A stretch of DNA of 64,000 nucleotides from Acetothermia bacterium 64_32 (GTDB taxonomy: Bacteria; Bipolaricaulota; Bipolaricaulia; Bipolaricaulales; Bipolaricaulaceae), in contig LGFI01000001.1 in the NCBI GenBank assembly GCA_001508155.1, forward strand, positions 155,738 to 219,737, given 5' to 3'. The stretch's first letter is position 1; every line of letters begins with the position of its first letter. The notes under the pieces were generated by a model that was not told the DNA's origin, searched no databases, and worked only from the letters and a program-made list of their open reading frames with translations. Positions 33,072 through 41,676 of the stretch are shown here, piece after piece. The position numbers and the translations under genes are program-made.

Positions 33072-34215
33072 CAGGATGGGGAGGCTCTCCCCTTCGGCCA
33101 CCATGGAGGTGCGCCGGCGGGCGGAGGAACTGAGGCGAAAAGGGGTGGAGGTGATCGACCTGGGGCCGGGGGAGCCGGATTTCCCGGTGCCCGATGTCGT
33201 GCAAGAGGCGGCGGTTCGGGCAATTGCTGAAGGGCACGCCCCCTACGGCCCCGCCGCCGGGCTCCCCGAGCTCAAGTGTGCCATCGCCGCCCGCTACCGG
33301 GAGGACTACCGGGCCCAGTTCACCCCGGAGGAGGTGCTCGTATCCTGCGGGGGGAAGATGGCCCTTTTCTCGGTGGCCTTGGCCATCCTGTCCCCCGGGG
33401 ACGAGGTGCTCGTCCCCTCCCCCTTCTGGGTGAGCTACCCCGCGATGGCACACCTGTGCGGGGCCAAGCCCGTCTTCGTCCCCACCCTCCCCCAGGACCG
33501 CTTCCACCTGAAGCCGGAGGCCGTCCAGGAGGCCCTCTCCCCCCGCACCAAGGCCCTGATCGTGAACTCCCCCTCAAACCCCACCGGGGCCCTGCTCTCC
33601 CCCGCCGAGCTCGAGCCCATCATCTCCCTTGCCCAAAAGCACAGCTTTTACGTTATATTCGACGAGTGCTATGAGCTGATCTTCTACGAGGAGGGGCCCT
33701 ATTCTGCGGCCCCTTATCGGGGGGAGAACGTTATCATCGTGGGTTCCCTTTCCAAGAGCCATGCCGTCCCCGGCTGGCGGCTGGGCTGGGCCCTGGGGCC
33801 GGAGGGGGTGATCCGGGCGGCGACTGCGGTGCAGTCCCATTCGGTAACCCATCCCTCCACCGTCTCCCAGCGGGCGGCCCTGGCCGCCCTCACGGAAGGC
33901 CGGGACGCCACCGCCCCCATGCGGGCCGAGTACCTGGCCCGGCGGGACCTGGTGGTGGAGGGGCTGAACGCCATCCCCGGGGTGGAATGCCTCCCCCCGG
34001 AGGGGGCGTTCTATGCCTTCCCGGACCTCTCCGCCTTCTTTGGGGGGGATTCTTTGGCCCTGGCGAACTATCTTCTAGAGGAGGCGCATGTGGCCGCCGT
34101 CCCGGGGCGGGCGTTCGGCCGCGATGGGCACCTGCGGCTTTCCTTCTCCTGCTCCCGAGAGGAGCTCCGCAAGGGCATCGAGCGCCTGCGGGCGGCCCTC
34201 GCCAAAATACGGTAG
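33052..34215 (+). CDS. Class I/II (aspartate-type) aminotransferase
   Basis: 387 residues, fold type I, I-beta/I-gamma-like aspartate aminotransferase family. PLP features: [34 protein letters not shown], the internal-aldimine Lys in [17 protein letters not shown], and the C-terminal Arg in [13 protein letters not shown]. As the only aminotransferase in this operon it probably converts 4-hydroxyphenylpyruvate and phenylpyruvate (or prephenate) to the amino acids; an aspartate/arogenate-forming role cannot be excluded. The GTG start follows AAAGGAGG by 7 bases and overlaps the aroB-aroQ end by 20 bases. Confidence 0.9.
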   Translation: MPLGLADRMGRLSPSATMEVRRRAEELRRKGVEVIDLGPGEPDFPVPDVVQEAAVRAIAEGHAPYGPAAGLPELKCAIAARYREDYRAQFTPEEVLVSCGGKMALFSVALAILSPGDEVLVPSPFWVSYPAMAHLCGAKPVFVPTLPQDRFHLKPEAVQEALSPRTKALIVNSPSNPTGALLSPAELEPIISLAQKHSFYVIFDECYELIFYEEGPYSAAPYRGENVIIVGSLSKSHAVPGWRLGWALGPEGVIRAATAVQSHSVTHPSTVSQRAALAALTEGRDATAPMRAEYLARRDLVVEGLNAIPGVECLPPEGAFYAFPDLSAFFGGDSLALANYLLEEAHVAAVPGRAFGRDGHLRLSFSCSREELRKGIERLRAALAKIR

Positions 34216-34239
34216 GTTTGTCGGCCGGGAGGATGGTAG

Positions 34240-34312
34240 CGTCGGGCTTTATGCCCGACGCATAGGGCTTTATGCCCGACGTTCGGTCGGTAGTCGGGGC
34301 CTGTCCCCGACG
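34240..34312. repeat. Cluster of short GTCGGGC palindromes (REP-like)
   Basis: CGTCGGGCTTTATGCCCGACG (34240-34260, written as a hairpin of CGTCGGGC and GCCCGACG), a half copy at 34265-34281, and GTCGGGG-CCTG-TCCCCGAC at 34293-34311, in the gap before pheA. The first unit recurs at 49346-49366. They are candidate substrates of the RAYT at 17782 and could also attenuate read-through into pheA. Confidence 0.7.
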
Positions 34313-34324
34313 GAAAGGGAGAAG

Positions 34325-35155
34325 ATGGGGTGGACAAGGGTAGCCTTTCAAGGGGAAAGGGGTGCTTTCTCCGAGGAGGCGGCGGTGGCCCGTTTCGGGG
34401 AGGGGATCGAGCTCCTCCCCTGCCGCAGCTTCCAGGAGGTATTCCAGCGGGTGAAGGCGGGGAAGGCCCTATTCGGGGTGGTGCCCATCGAAAACTCCCT
34501 GGCCGGAAGCGTCCACCAGGTCTACGACCTCCTCCTTGCACACGAGCTTTTCATAGTGGGGGAGGTGGAGGTGCGCATCTCCCATCATCTCATCGCCCTC
34601 CCCGGGGTGAAGCTCGCAGGGGTACGGCAGGTCCTCTCCCACCCCCAGGCCCTGGCCCAGTGCCAGGGGACGCTGGCGCGGCTGCTTCCCCACGCCGAGC
34701 CCGTGCCCACCTACGACACCGCCGGGAGCGCCAAGCTACTCGCCGAAAGGGGCACCCGGGATGCGGCGGCCATCGCCTCCCGTCGGGCCGCCCGGATCTA
34801 TGGCCTTGTGATCCTGCGGGAACACCTGGAGGACGATCCGGAAAACTACACCCGCTTTCTGGTGCTTTCCCCCTCGCCCGTTGAGCCCCAGGGGGCGGCG
34901 AAGACCTCCCTGGTCTTCTCCATGGAGAACGTCCCCGGGGCTCTTCACCGGTGTCTTGGGGCGTTCGCCCGGCGGGGGATAGACCTGACCAAGATAGAGT
35001 CCCGCCCCTTAAGGGGAAGGCGCTGGCAGTACGCCTTTTACGTGGATTTCCTGGGAAGGAGCGACGAACCACAAGTGAGGGAGGCCCTGGCCGAGCTAGA
35101 GGGCCAGACGAGTTTCCTGCGGGTCCTGGGGTCCTATCCCCCCGCCAGGGGGTAG
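34325..35155 (+). CDS. pheA: Prephenate dehydratase with ACT domain
   Basis: 276 residues, no chorismate-mutase domain. The PDT core has VAFQGERGAFSEEAA, VVPIENSLAGSVHQVYDLL, SHPQALAQCQGTL, TYDTAGSAKLLAE, and the catalytic Thr in NYTRFLVL. Residues ~195-276 are an ACT domain with GALHRCLGAFARRGIDLTKIESRP, whose ESRP motif binds Phe for feedback. It makes phenylpyruvate. The ATG at 34325 is chosen by homology and an AAGGGAGAAG ribosome site; in-frame extension upstream runs through the palindromic repeats. Last gene of the aromatic supraoperon. Confidence 0.95.
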   Translation: MGWTRVAFQGERGAFSEEAAVARFGEGIELLPCRSFQEVFQRVKAGKALFGVVPIENSLAGSVHQVYDLLLAHELFIVGEVEVRISHHLIALPGVKLAGVRQVLSHPQALAQCQGTLARLLPHAEPVPTYDTAGSAKLLAERGTRDAAAIASRRAARIYGLVILREHLEDDPENYTRFLVLSPSPVEPQGAAKTSLVFSMENVPGALHRCLGAFARRGIDLTKIESRPLRGRRWQYAFYVDFLGRSDEPQVREALAELEGQTSFLRVLGSYPPARG

Positions 35156-35165
35156 CGGTGGTGTT

Positions 35166-36188
35166 TTAGGTCCAGACGCCGGGGACCTCGGCCCCGCAGT
35201 CGGGGCAGTGTCCATCGGAGAGCCGGTTTTCCAGCACGTAAAAGCCGTGTCGGCGGATGAGGAGCCCCCCACAGCCCGGGCAGAAGGTCTCCTCCCCCTC
35301 GCCCGGGACGTTTCCCAGGTACACGAACTTGAGGCCGGCCTCAAGGCCGATCTGCCGCGCCCGCCTCAAGGTGGAAACGGGGGTAGGCGGCCGGTCCACC
35401 GCCCGAAAGGCGGGGACGAACCGCGAGATGTGCCAGGGGATGTCCGGAGAAACCCCGCGCAGGAACTCCGCCAGCCACGAGAGCTCCTCCGATGAGTCGT
35501 TCCACCCCGGGATGACCAGGGTGGTCACCTCCACCCACACCCCCAGCCCCACCATGCGCTCGATGGTGTCCAAAACCGGCTGCAGGCTGGCCCCACAGTG
35601 CCGGCGATAAAACTCATCCGAAAAGCTTTTAAGGTCGATGTTTATCCCGTGGAGATAGGGGGAGATCTCCCGGGCGGCTTCCTCCGAGAGGTAGCCGTTG
35701 GAGACGAACACGTTCCTGATCCCCTCCTGGGCGGCGAGCCTCGCCGTCTCGTAGGCCAGCTCGAAGAACACCGTGGGTTCGGTGTAGGTGTAGGCGATGA
35801 TCGGGGCCCCGGCGGACTTGGCCTGGGCCACCAGCTGCTGGGGGGTGAGCCGCTCCCCCAGCACCGCCCCGTCGTGTTCCCGGGGGTACTGGGAGATCTC
35901 CCAGTTCTGGCAGAACTCGCACTGGAAGTTGCAGCCCACGGTGGCGATGGACAGGGCAGGGGCCCCGGGGAGGAAATGGAACAGGGGCTTCTTCTCGATG
36001 GGGTCCAGGGCCTGGGAGACAAGCCTCCCGTATACCAGGGAGTACAGGGTCCCGGCCCGGTTCACGCGCACCGCGCACCGGCCGCGCCCCCCTTCCGGGA
36101 TGAGGCAGCGGTGTGCACACAGCTGGCAGCGCACCCGCCCCTCTCCCGCCGGCTCCCAGAGCATCGCCTTTTGCATGTCGACCTGCAT
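35166..36188 (-). CDS. amrS: AmmeMemoRadiSam-system radical SAM enzyme
   Basis: 340 residues. The CxxxCxxC cluster motif is CNFQCEFCQNWEIS, with an N-terminal cysteine set (CQLCAHRCLIPEGGRGRC) and a C-terminal rubredoxin-like zinc pair (CPGCGG...CPDCG). This pyruvate-formate-lyase-activating-enzyme-like layout is that of AmrS. The usual partners (AMMECR1 and Memo domains) are not in the window, so the substrate stays unknown. It faces pheA tail-to-tail, the stops 10 bases apart. ATG at 36188; ATG 12 bases later is possible. Confidence 0.92.
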   Translation of the reverse strand: MQVDMQKAMLWEPAGEGRVRCQLCAHRCLIPEGGRGRCAVRVNRAGTLYSLVYGRLVSQALDPIEKKPLFHFLPGAPALSIATVGCNFQCEFCQNWEISQYPREHDGAVLGERLTPQQLVAQAKSAGAPIIAYTYTEPTVFFELAYETARLAAQEGIRNVFVSNGYLSEEAAREISPYLHGINIDLKSFSDEFYRRHCGASLQPVLDTIERMVGLGVWVEVTTLVIPGWNDSSEELSWLAEFLRGVSPDIPWHISRFVPAFRAVDRPPTPVSTLRRARQIGLEAGLKFVYLGNVPGEGEETFCPGCGGLLIRRHGFYVLENRLSDGHCPDCGAEVPGVWT

Positions 36189-36217
36189 GGTAAACCCGCC
36201 CCCGGTCTTTTGCTACC

Positions 36218-36889
36218 TTAGCCCCCCAGGAGCCCCTCTGCCAGGGCCAGGTCCTCCGGGTAGGTGATCTTGAGGTTCCTTGGGTCGCCGGGCACGGCCG
36301 CCACGGGCCTTCCCATCGCCAGTACCGCCGCCGCATCGTCGCTTAAGAGAAAGGACCTTTTTTCCGCCTCTGCATATGCCGACAGGATTAGCTCCCGTCG
36401 AAAGCCCTGGGGCGTTTGGATCCTCACCAGGCCCTCCCGGGGCACCTGCCCGGCCCTAAGGAAACCCCTCCCGTCCACCCGCCTTATCGTGTCCACTACC
36501 GGGAGGATGGGTACGGCCGCCCCGTGTTTGCGGGCGGCGGCCACTACCCTGCGGATGAGCTCCGGGCTGACCAACGGGCGGGCGGCATCGTGGATGAGGA
36601 CGAGCTCCCCAGAGGCGGCCAGCACCCCAGCGCGGGCCGAGTCCTGGCGCCTTTCCCCTCCCCGCACCACCCGCCCCGGCAGGGGCACCTCCGCCAGGGC
36701 CCCTTCCACCAAAGGCTCCTCACCCGGCCGGGCCACCACCACAAGCTCGTCCACCACCCCGGCCCGGGCGAAGGCAACCAAGGAATGGTAAAGAAGTGGC
36801 CGGCCACAGAGCAGCGCAAGCGCCTTGTTCTCCTGGCCCCCGAACCGCTCCCCCCGCCCGGCAGCCAGGATCACCCCGCTGACGCGCAC
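36218..36889 (-). CDS. ispD: 2-C-methyl-D-erythritol 4-phosphate cytidylyltransferase
   Basis: 223 residues. VILAAGRGERFGG (CTP loop with the catalytic Arg), VVRGGERRQDSARAGV, VLIHDAARPLVSPELI, RIQTPQGFRRELI, and SDDAAAVLAMGRPVAAVPGDPRNLKITYPEDL are canonical. MEP-pathway isoprenoid synthesis. The Lys usual after the glycine-rich loop is present (QENKALALL). It lies between amrS and a TolB-like gene on the same strand with short gaps. Confidence 0.94.
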   Translation of the reverse strand: MRVSGVILAAGRGERFGGQENKALALLCGRPLLYHSLVAFARAGVVDELVVVARPGEEPLVEGALAEVPLPGRVVRGGERRQDSARAGVLAASGELVLIHDAARPLVSPELIRRVVAAARKHGAAVPILPVVDTIRRVDGRGFLRAGQVPREGLVRIQTPQGFRRELILSAYAEAEKRSFLLSDDAAAVLAMGRPVAAVPGDPRNLKITYPEDLALAEGLLGG

Positions 36890-36905
36890 CTTTTCCCTTG
36901 CCCCC

Positions 36906-37394
36906 TCAGGGGCGCACGAAGGAAAGCTCCCGCAGGTCGCTGCCGTCCGGCCGGATGGCGTAGGCCCCCCATCTGTCCCCCCGATCCGAGTTGAACACTA
37001 TTTCCCCGGTAGGGGCCCAGGTGGGGTTGGCATCGATGGCGGGGTCGCTGGTGAGCCGGAATACCTCCCCGGTGTCCACGTCGATCACAAAGATGTCCCA
37101 ATTCTCCTCCTCCTGGGCGGCCATGTAGGCCAGCTTCTTCCCGTCCGGGGACCAGCTGGGATAGACCTCGTCGAACTTGTTGTCCGTAAGCTGGCGCTCC
37201 TGTCTCGTCTCCAGGTCCATGACGAAAAGCTCGTAGCTGTTTTCCCCCTTGGCGATGTAGGCCAGGGTGGTTCCATCCGGCGAGAGCACGGGCTGCCAGA
37301 AGTCGACCGGTTTTTCTTCCCCCCCCAGGAAGGCACACCCTCCCGCCAAGGCCCCCAGGGCAAGGAGCAGGAACGCTTTTGTCGTCTTTACCAC
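36906..37394 (-). CDS. TolB-like beta-propeller lipoprotein (short)
   Basis: 162 residues. A lipoprotein signal peptide (VKTTKAFLLLALGALAGGC, lipobox LAGGC) is followed by three WD40-like/TolB blades (PVLSPDGTTLAYIAKGENSYELFVMDLETRQERQLTD, PSWSPDGKKLAYMA, PTWAPTGEIVFNSDRGDRWGAYAIRPDG). Full TolB propellers have about six blades, so this is half-size and may dimerise or be a minimal scaffold. The GTG at 37394 is set by GGAGGT 9 bases upstream; longer readings upstream would be antisense to prmC. Confidence 0.8.
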   Translation of the reverse strand: MVKTTKAFLLLALGALAGGCAFLGGEEKPVDFWQPVLSPDGTTLAYIAKGENSYELFVMDLETRQERQLTDNKFDEVYPSWSPDGKKLAYMAAQEEENWDIFVIDVDTGEVFRLTSDPAIDANPTWAPTGEIVFNSDRGDRWGAYAIRPDGSDLRELSFVRP

Positions 37395-37473
37395 GACTTC
37401 CCTACCTCCTTCCCGATACAATACAAGGCGATCCGAGTTGGAACATTGTACGCGGCAGGGGGTGCAGCTCGCC

Positions 37474-38334
37474 ATGCGGGGGAGGGGGGCCTGGAGGGTG
37501 AGGGACGCCCTGGCCTTTGCCTCTAGGGAGCTTGGCCTTGCCGGGGTGGGGGAGCCAGCCCGGGAGGCGAGGCGGCTCCTTGGGTTTGCGTTCCTCGAGT
37601 CATTTCCCCCCCTGGGGCCGGAGGAAAGGCTGCCGCCTTTTTTCTCGCGGCGCTTTCGGAGCCTGGTGACCTGCCGGGCCCGGGGGGTCCCCCTCCCCCT
37701 CATCGAGGGCCGGGTGGGGTTCTTGGACTTCGAGCTCAAGGTGAGGCCGGGGGTGTTCATCCCCCGGCCGGAGACGGAGGAGCTGGCCGAGCGGGCGGTG
37801 GCCCTCGCCCGTCGGCTCCCCCCCCGGCCCAGGGCCCTGGACCTGGGCACCGGGACCGGGGCACTGGCCATCGCCATCGCCCGGGCCCGGCCCGACATCC
37901 GGGTGCTGGCCGTGGACAGGAGCCCAACCGCCCTGGCCTGTGCCGCCTGGAACGCCCGGGCCCTGGGGCTGGAGGACCGCCTCCAGCTCAGGGCCTCAAA
38001 CTGGTTCTCCCGGGTAGAGGGCCGCTTCCACCTCATCGTGTCCAACCCACCTTACGTCCGGCACGGGGAGCTTCTGAGCCTCCCCCGGGAGGTGCGGGGC
38101 TTTGAACCCAAGGCCGCCCTGGACGGGGGAAAGGACGGCCTTGAGGCCATAAAGCACATCCTCACCCACGCCCCAGAACACCTCTATCCAGGGGGGTGGC
38201 TCCTTCTGGAGATCGGCGCCGGCCAGGGGGAAGAGGTGATGCGATTTGCATTGGACCGGGTGGGTCTGGTAGAAACAAAGCTGGAAAGGGACATTGCCGG
38301 AAAGGAGCGGTTCTTTTTAGCACGATGCAGATAG
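37474..38334 (+). CDS. prmC: Peptide chain release factor glutamine methyltransferase
   Basis: 286 residues. An N-terminal helical domain, then the SAM-binding methyltransferase with PGVFIPRPETEELAERAV, ALDLGTGTGALAIAIAR and the catalytic NPPY in LIVSNPPYVR, ending LLLEIGAGQGEEV. It methylates the GGQ glutamine of RF1/RF2. The ATG at 37474 gives the usual length; a GTG four codons upstream is possible. Divergent from the TolB-like gene and overlapping the next gene by 10 bases. Confidence 0.92.
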   Translation: MRGRGAWRVRDALAFASRELGLAGVGEPAREARRLLGFAFLESFPPLGPEERLPPFFSRRFRSLVTCRARGVPLPLIEGRVGFLDFELKVRPGVFIPRPETEELAERAVALARRLPPRPRALDLGTGTGALAIAIARARPDIRVLAVDRSPTALACAAWNARALGLEDRLQLRASNWFSRVEGRFHLIVSNPPYVRHGELLSLPREVRGFEPKAALDGGKDGLEAIKHILTHAPEHLYPGGWLLLEIGAGQGEEVMRFALDRVGLVETKLERDIAGKERFFLARCR

Positions 38335-39014
38335 CGATCCAGGTGTCGGAGCTCAAGTTCTTTACCGGGGATGGGGTGCTTGTGCTGGACAGCCTGTCCT
38401 TCGGGGTCCGTCGGGATGGGTTCGTGTTCGTGGTGGGCCCGCCCTCCTCCGGGAAGACGCTCTTGGTGCGGCTGATCTTGCGGGAGCTCGTGCCGGCCGG
38501 GGGGCAGATCCTGCTCGTGGGGCGGAACGTAGCCCGGCTTTCGCCGCAAAAGGTGGCCCAGCTGCGCCGTCGGGTGGGCTACGTGCCGGAGCAGCCGGCC
38601 ATCCTCACCGACCGCACCGTCAGGGACAACCTCCTGTTCAAGCTGCGTGCCCTGGGGGTGAGGGGGGAGGAGCTGGAGGAGGGGATCTCCGCGGCGCTGC
38701 AGCTTGCCGGGCTCTCCGGGCTCGAGGCGGCACCGGCAGGGGAACTCCCCCCCTTGGACCGCACCAGGGTGGCCCTGGCCCTGGCCCTTTGCCCGGAGCC
38801 GATGGTGTTGGTGGCCGATGACCCGTTCCGCCACCTGTCCCCAGGCGACCAGGACAGGCTCATGGAGGTGCTGCTGCGGATCCACCGGGCAGGGGTTGCC
38901 CTGCTGGTAACGGCCCGGGATGAGGACATCCCGCGTAGGCACGGGTTCCCCCAGGGCGTAAGCCAGGACTCACCTTTGGGGGTCCTTTACCTCCGGCAGG
39001 GGGTGTCCAGATGA
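38325..39014 (+). CDS. ftsE: FtsE-like ABC ATPase with degenerate catalytic motifs
   Basis: 229 residues. Overall layout and neighbours match FtsE, and Walker A (GPPSSGKT) and the Q-loop region (VGYVPEQPAILTDRTVRDNL) are kept. The signature LSGGEQQR is replaced by GELPPLDRTR, Walker B ends ADDP instead of ADEP (catalytic Glu lost), and the switch His is absent (LVTARDED). ATP hydrolysis is therefore doubtful, although FtsE-like nucleotide binding could persist. It would partner the FtsX-like protein that follows, with a 4-base overlap. A pseudo-ATPase or a diverged paralogue are the two readings. Confidence 0.75.
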   Translation: MQIAIQVSELKFFTGDGVLVLDSLSFGVRRDGFVFVVGPPSSGKTLLVRLILRELVPAGGQILLVGRNVARLSPQKVAQLRRRVGYVPEQPAILTDRTVRDNLLFKLRALGVRGEELEEGISAALQLAGLSGLEAAPAGELPPLDRTRVALALALCPEPMVLVADDPFRHLSPGDQDRLMEVLLRIHRAGVALLVTARDEDIPRRHGFPQGVSQDSPLGVLYLRQGVSR

Positions 39015-40051
39015 AAACCAATCTTCTGTTCCTTTTTTCTGAGCTACTCAAGGCCGCCAGGGGCCAACTGAAGGGGATCTTGTTGTGGGCCCTGGCCCTG
39101 GTATTGGCCCTGGCCGCGGGGACCGCCCTGCTCGTCCTGCCGGGGGGGGGAGAGGAAAGCCGCCCCTTCACCCAGGCCTTCCTATTGGCTTCCCTGTCCC
39201 CGGACCTTTCGGAGCAGGACATCAATGAGCTGGCCTGGCACATCTGGGAGCGGGAGGGGGTGGGGCAGGTGAGCTTCCGCTTCCCTGGGGAGGAGGAGCC
39301 CACCGCGATAGAGGAGCGAACGCTGCTTGTGCTCCTTGAGGCCCCTGAGTTAAGGACCGAGGTGCAGGGGCTACTGGCCAAGGAGGCGGGGATCCTTGAG
39401 GTGAGCTACCTTGAGCGGACGGTGAAGCCGCCGCCGCGCCTGCCCTCGGTGGCGCGTATCCTGGCGCTGGTGGGGCTGGTGTTCGGGCTGGCCCTGGTCC
39501 TGTGGCTTGGCCGGCTGGCCATGGGGGGGCTGGCGAGGGACTGGGGGGAAGCCCTGAGGCTCCTGCGGGCCTGTGGGCTGCCGGAGCTGGCGTTGAGGTT
39601 TCCGTTCCTGGCGGTGGGGGGGTTGGTGGGCCTGGTGGCCGGGCTCTTTTACGTGGGGCTCCTGTGGGGGATGCTGTCCTGGGCGCAGGGGGAGGAGGCG
39701 GTAAGGCAGGCGGTGCCGCTTTTCCTCAGCTGTGGTCCCTTGGCCACCGGCCTGGGGCTCCTCGTGGGGATCATCCTGGGGGTGGTGGGGGGGGCGTTGG
39801 GCTACCCCCCTCCGCACCGCTCATTCGTAACGCAGGGCCTCAACCGGCGGAAGGAGGGCCGCTCGGCGGGCGGGCAGGAGCCCCGAGATCGCCCCCACCC
39901 CGAAGGAGAAAAGGAGCGCCCCCACCACCAGCCCAGCGCTCACCGCCACGGAAAAGCCCGCTTCGAAAAGCCGCCTCACCACCACGGCTGCGATTTGGGC
40001 CACCCCCAGGCCCACCCCCAGCCCCAATCCGCCCCCGACCAGCCCCATTAG
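39011..40051 (+). CDS. ftsX: FtsX-like cell-division permease with a read-through C-terminus
   Basis: 346 residues. One N-terminal membrane segment (LLWALALVLALAAGTALLV), an extracytoplasmic domain (~50-140), then three membrane segments (~150-270), the FtsX topology. The family normally ends just after the last segment; here the frame continues about 77 codons past the end of the converging macB-like gene (39821) into its antisense, giving a His/Pro/Arg-rich tail unlike any FtsX. Either the stop was lost or the tail is real. With FtsE it would control peptidoglycan hydrolases at division. Confidence 0.72.
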   Translation: MKTNLLFLFSELLKAARGQLKGILLWALALVLALAAGTALLVLPGGGEESRPFTQAFLLASLSPDLSEQDINELAWHIWEREGVGQVSFRFPGEEEPTAIEERTLLVLLEAPELRTEVQGLLAKEAGILEVSYLERTVKPPPRLPSVARILALVGLVFGLALVLWLGRLAMGGLARDWGEALRLLRACGLPELALRFPFLAVGGLVGLVAGLFYVGLLWGMLSWAQGEEAVRQAVPLFLSCGPLATGLGLLVGIILGVVGGALGYPPPHRSFVTQGLNRRKEGRSAGGQEPRDRPHPEGEKERPHHQPSAHRHGKARFEKPPHHHGCDLGHPQAHPQPQSAPDQPH

Positions 40052-40996
40052 GCCCGACTCCAAAAGGAAAAGGAGCAACACATGCGAGTTCTTGGCCCCC
40101 ACCGCCTTCATCACCCCTATCTCCCGGGTGCGCTCCAAGACCGCGGTGTACATGGTGTTCATCACCCCCACCCCCCCAACCAGGATGGATATCCCGGCGA
40201 TCGCCGCCAGGAAGGCCTGCACCCCGGAGAGGACTGCCCTTATCCTCTGGGTGATCTCCTCAAAGCCGATGACCTCCGCCTCGTTGATCCCGGCCCGGGC
40301 CAGGGCCCGCTCCACCCCGGCCTTGACAGCCCCCACATCGGCCCCCGAGGCCACCTTCACGAAACCGTACTGGGCCAGATCGGGCCCTGGGAACAGCTCC
40401 TTGAGGTCATCGTAAAACACGAACAAAGAGTCGTTGAAGGAAATACCCCCGTAGGCGGTGCCCCCCTCCTCCTGGGGGGCCAGGATCCCCACCACCTGAA
40501 ACGGCCGTTCCTCGACCCTGACTGTGTCCCCCACCCGGGCCCCGAGCAGCTGGGCCGCCCGGGCCCCCAGGACCACCTGCCCCCGCTGGCTGAACCCCTC
40601 CCCGCTTTCGAGCTCCAGCTTGAGCTCGGCCACGAACTCCTCCATGGCCGGATCGTAGCCGGTGAGGGAGAGGAACCCTTCCCGGGCCGGCCCCGCCACA
40701 TAAGCCGTTTCCGTCCTCACCGCCACCGCCTCCTCCACCCCGGGGACGGAGCGCAGCGCGGCGAGATCCAGCTGTATCCGGGCCTGAAAGCCCTGAGCCG
40801 CCGGGGTGATGAGGAGGGTGTTGAACCCCATGATCCGCTCCACCTCGTGGGTGATGGAGCGCTGAAGCCCCTGGCCGATGGAGATCAAGGCCACCACCGC
40901 GGCAGTGCCGATGAGGATGCCGATCACCGTGAGCCAGGACCGGAGTTTCCGGTGGAGCACGTTCCGCACCGAAAGGAGAAAGAGGTCCCCGATCAC
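39821..40996 (-). CDS. MacB/LolC-family ABC transporter permease
   Basis: 391 residues: N-terminal membrane helix (LTVIGILIGTAAVVALISIG), a ~200-residue periplasmic MacB_PCD domain, and three C-terminal helices ending GLLPARRAALLPPVEALRYE, the canonical PAxxAxxLxPxEALR(Y)E ending of the FtsX/MacB permease family. With the overlapping ATPase it should form a mechanotransmission exporter of lipoproteins, antibiotics or other envelope substrates. Last gene of the minus-strand envelope operon. Confidence 0.92.
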   Translation of the reverse strand: MIGDLFLLSVRNVLHRKLRSWLTVIGILIGTAAVVALISIGQGLQRSITHEVERIMGFNTLLITPAAQGFQARIQLDLAALRSVPGVEEAVAVRTETAYVAGPAREGFLSLTGYDPAMEEFVAELKLELESGEGFSQRGQVVLGARAAQLLGARVGDTVRVEERPFQVVGILAPQEEGGTAYGGISFNDSLFVFYDDLKELFPGPDLAQYGFVKVASGADVGAVKAGVERALARAGINEAEVIGFEEITQRIRAVLSGVQAFLAAIAGISILVGGVGVMNTMYTAVLERTREIGVMKAVGAKNSHVLLLFLLESGLMGLVGGGLGLGVGLGVAQIAAVVVRRLFEAGFSVAVSAGLVVGALLFSFGVGAISGLLPARRAALLPPVEALRYE

Positions 40997-41676
40997 CCCG
41001 TCCCCTCCAGTAGGCGGCCGTCCCGCATGCGCAGGACCCTGGTGGCCACGGCCGCCGCCTCGGCGTCATGGGTCACCAGGACCAGGGCCTTCCCCCGCCG
41101 GTTCAGGTCCCGCAGCACCTCCAGGATCTCCCGGCCCGAGGCCGAATCCAGGTTGCCGGTGGGTTCATCGGCCAAAAGGAGCTCGGGATCCGAGGCCAAG
41201 GCGCGGGCGATGGCCACCCGCTGGCGTTCCCCCCCTGACAGCTGCCCCGGCCGGTGCCCCTTCCGGTCGGCCAACCCCACCAGGGAAAGCAGCTCGGCCG
41301 CCCGCCTTCTGCGCTGCCCCCGCCTTTCCCCCTGGAACAGGAGGGGCAGCTCCACGTTCTCCAGGGCGCTCAGGGTGGGGATGAGGTTGAACGTCTGAAA
41401 GACAAAGCCGATGTGGCGACCTCGGAGCTCCGCCAGCCGAGCGGGGCTAAGCGAGCTTGAATCCTCACCCGCCCAGATGACCCGGCCCGAGGTGGGCCGG
41501 TCCAAGAGCCCGGCTATGTGAAGCAGGGTCGACTTCCCAGAGCCCGACGGGCCCATAATGGCCAGGGATGCCCCCGGATCCAGGGTCAAATCCACCCCCC
41601 TCAGGGCGGGCACCTCCACCTGCCCCATCCGGTAGACCTTGGTCACCCCCTCCAGCTGCAGAAGGGGCTGGCTCAT
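40993..41676 (-). CDS. LolD/MacB-type ABC transporter ATPase
   Basis: 227 residues. Walker A GPSGSGKST, Q-loop VFQTFNLIPTLSALENV, intact signature LSGGERQRVAIARALA, Walker B LLLADEPTGNLD and switch His in VTHD. A fully functional ATPase, in contrast to the FtsE-like one at 38325. It overlaps the permease by 4 bases and the preceding secreted-protein gene by 4 bases. Confidence 0.95.
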   Translation of the reverse strand: MSQPLLQLEGVTKVYRMGQVEVPALRGVDLTLDPGASLAIMGPSGSGKSTLLHIAGLLDRPTSGRVIWAGEDSSSLSPARLAELRGRHIGFVFQTFNLIPTLSALENVELPLLFQGERRGQRRRRAAELLSLVGLADRKGHRPGQLSGGERQRVAIARALASDPELLLADEPTGNLDSASGREILEVLRDLNRRGKALVLVTHDAEAAAVATRVLRMRDGRLLEGTG

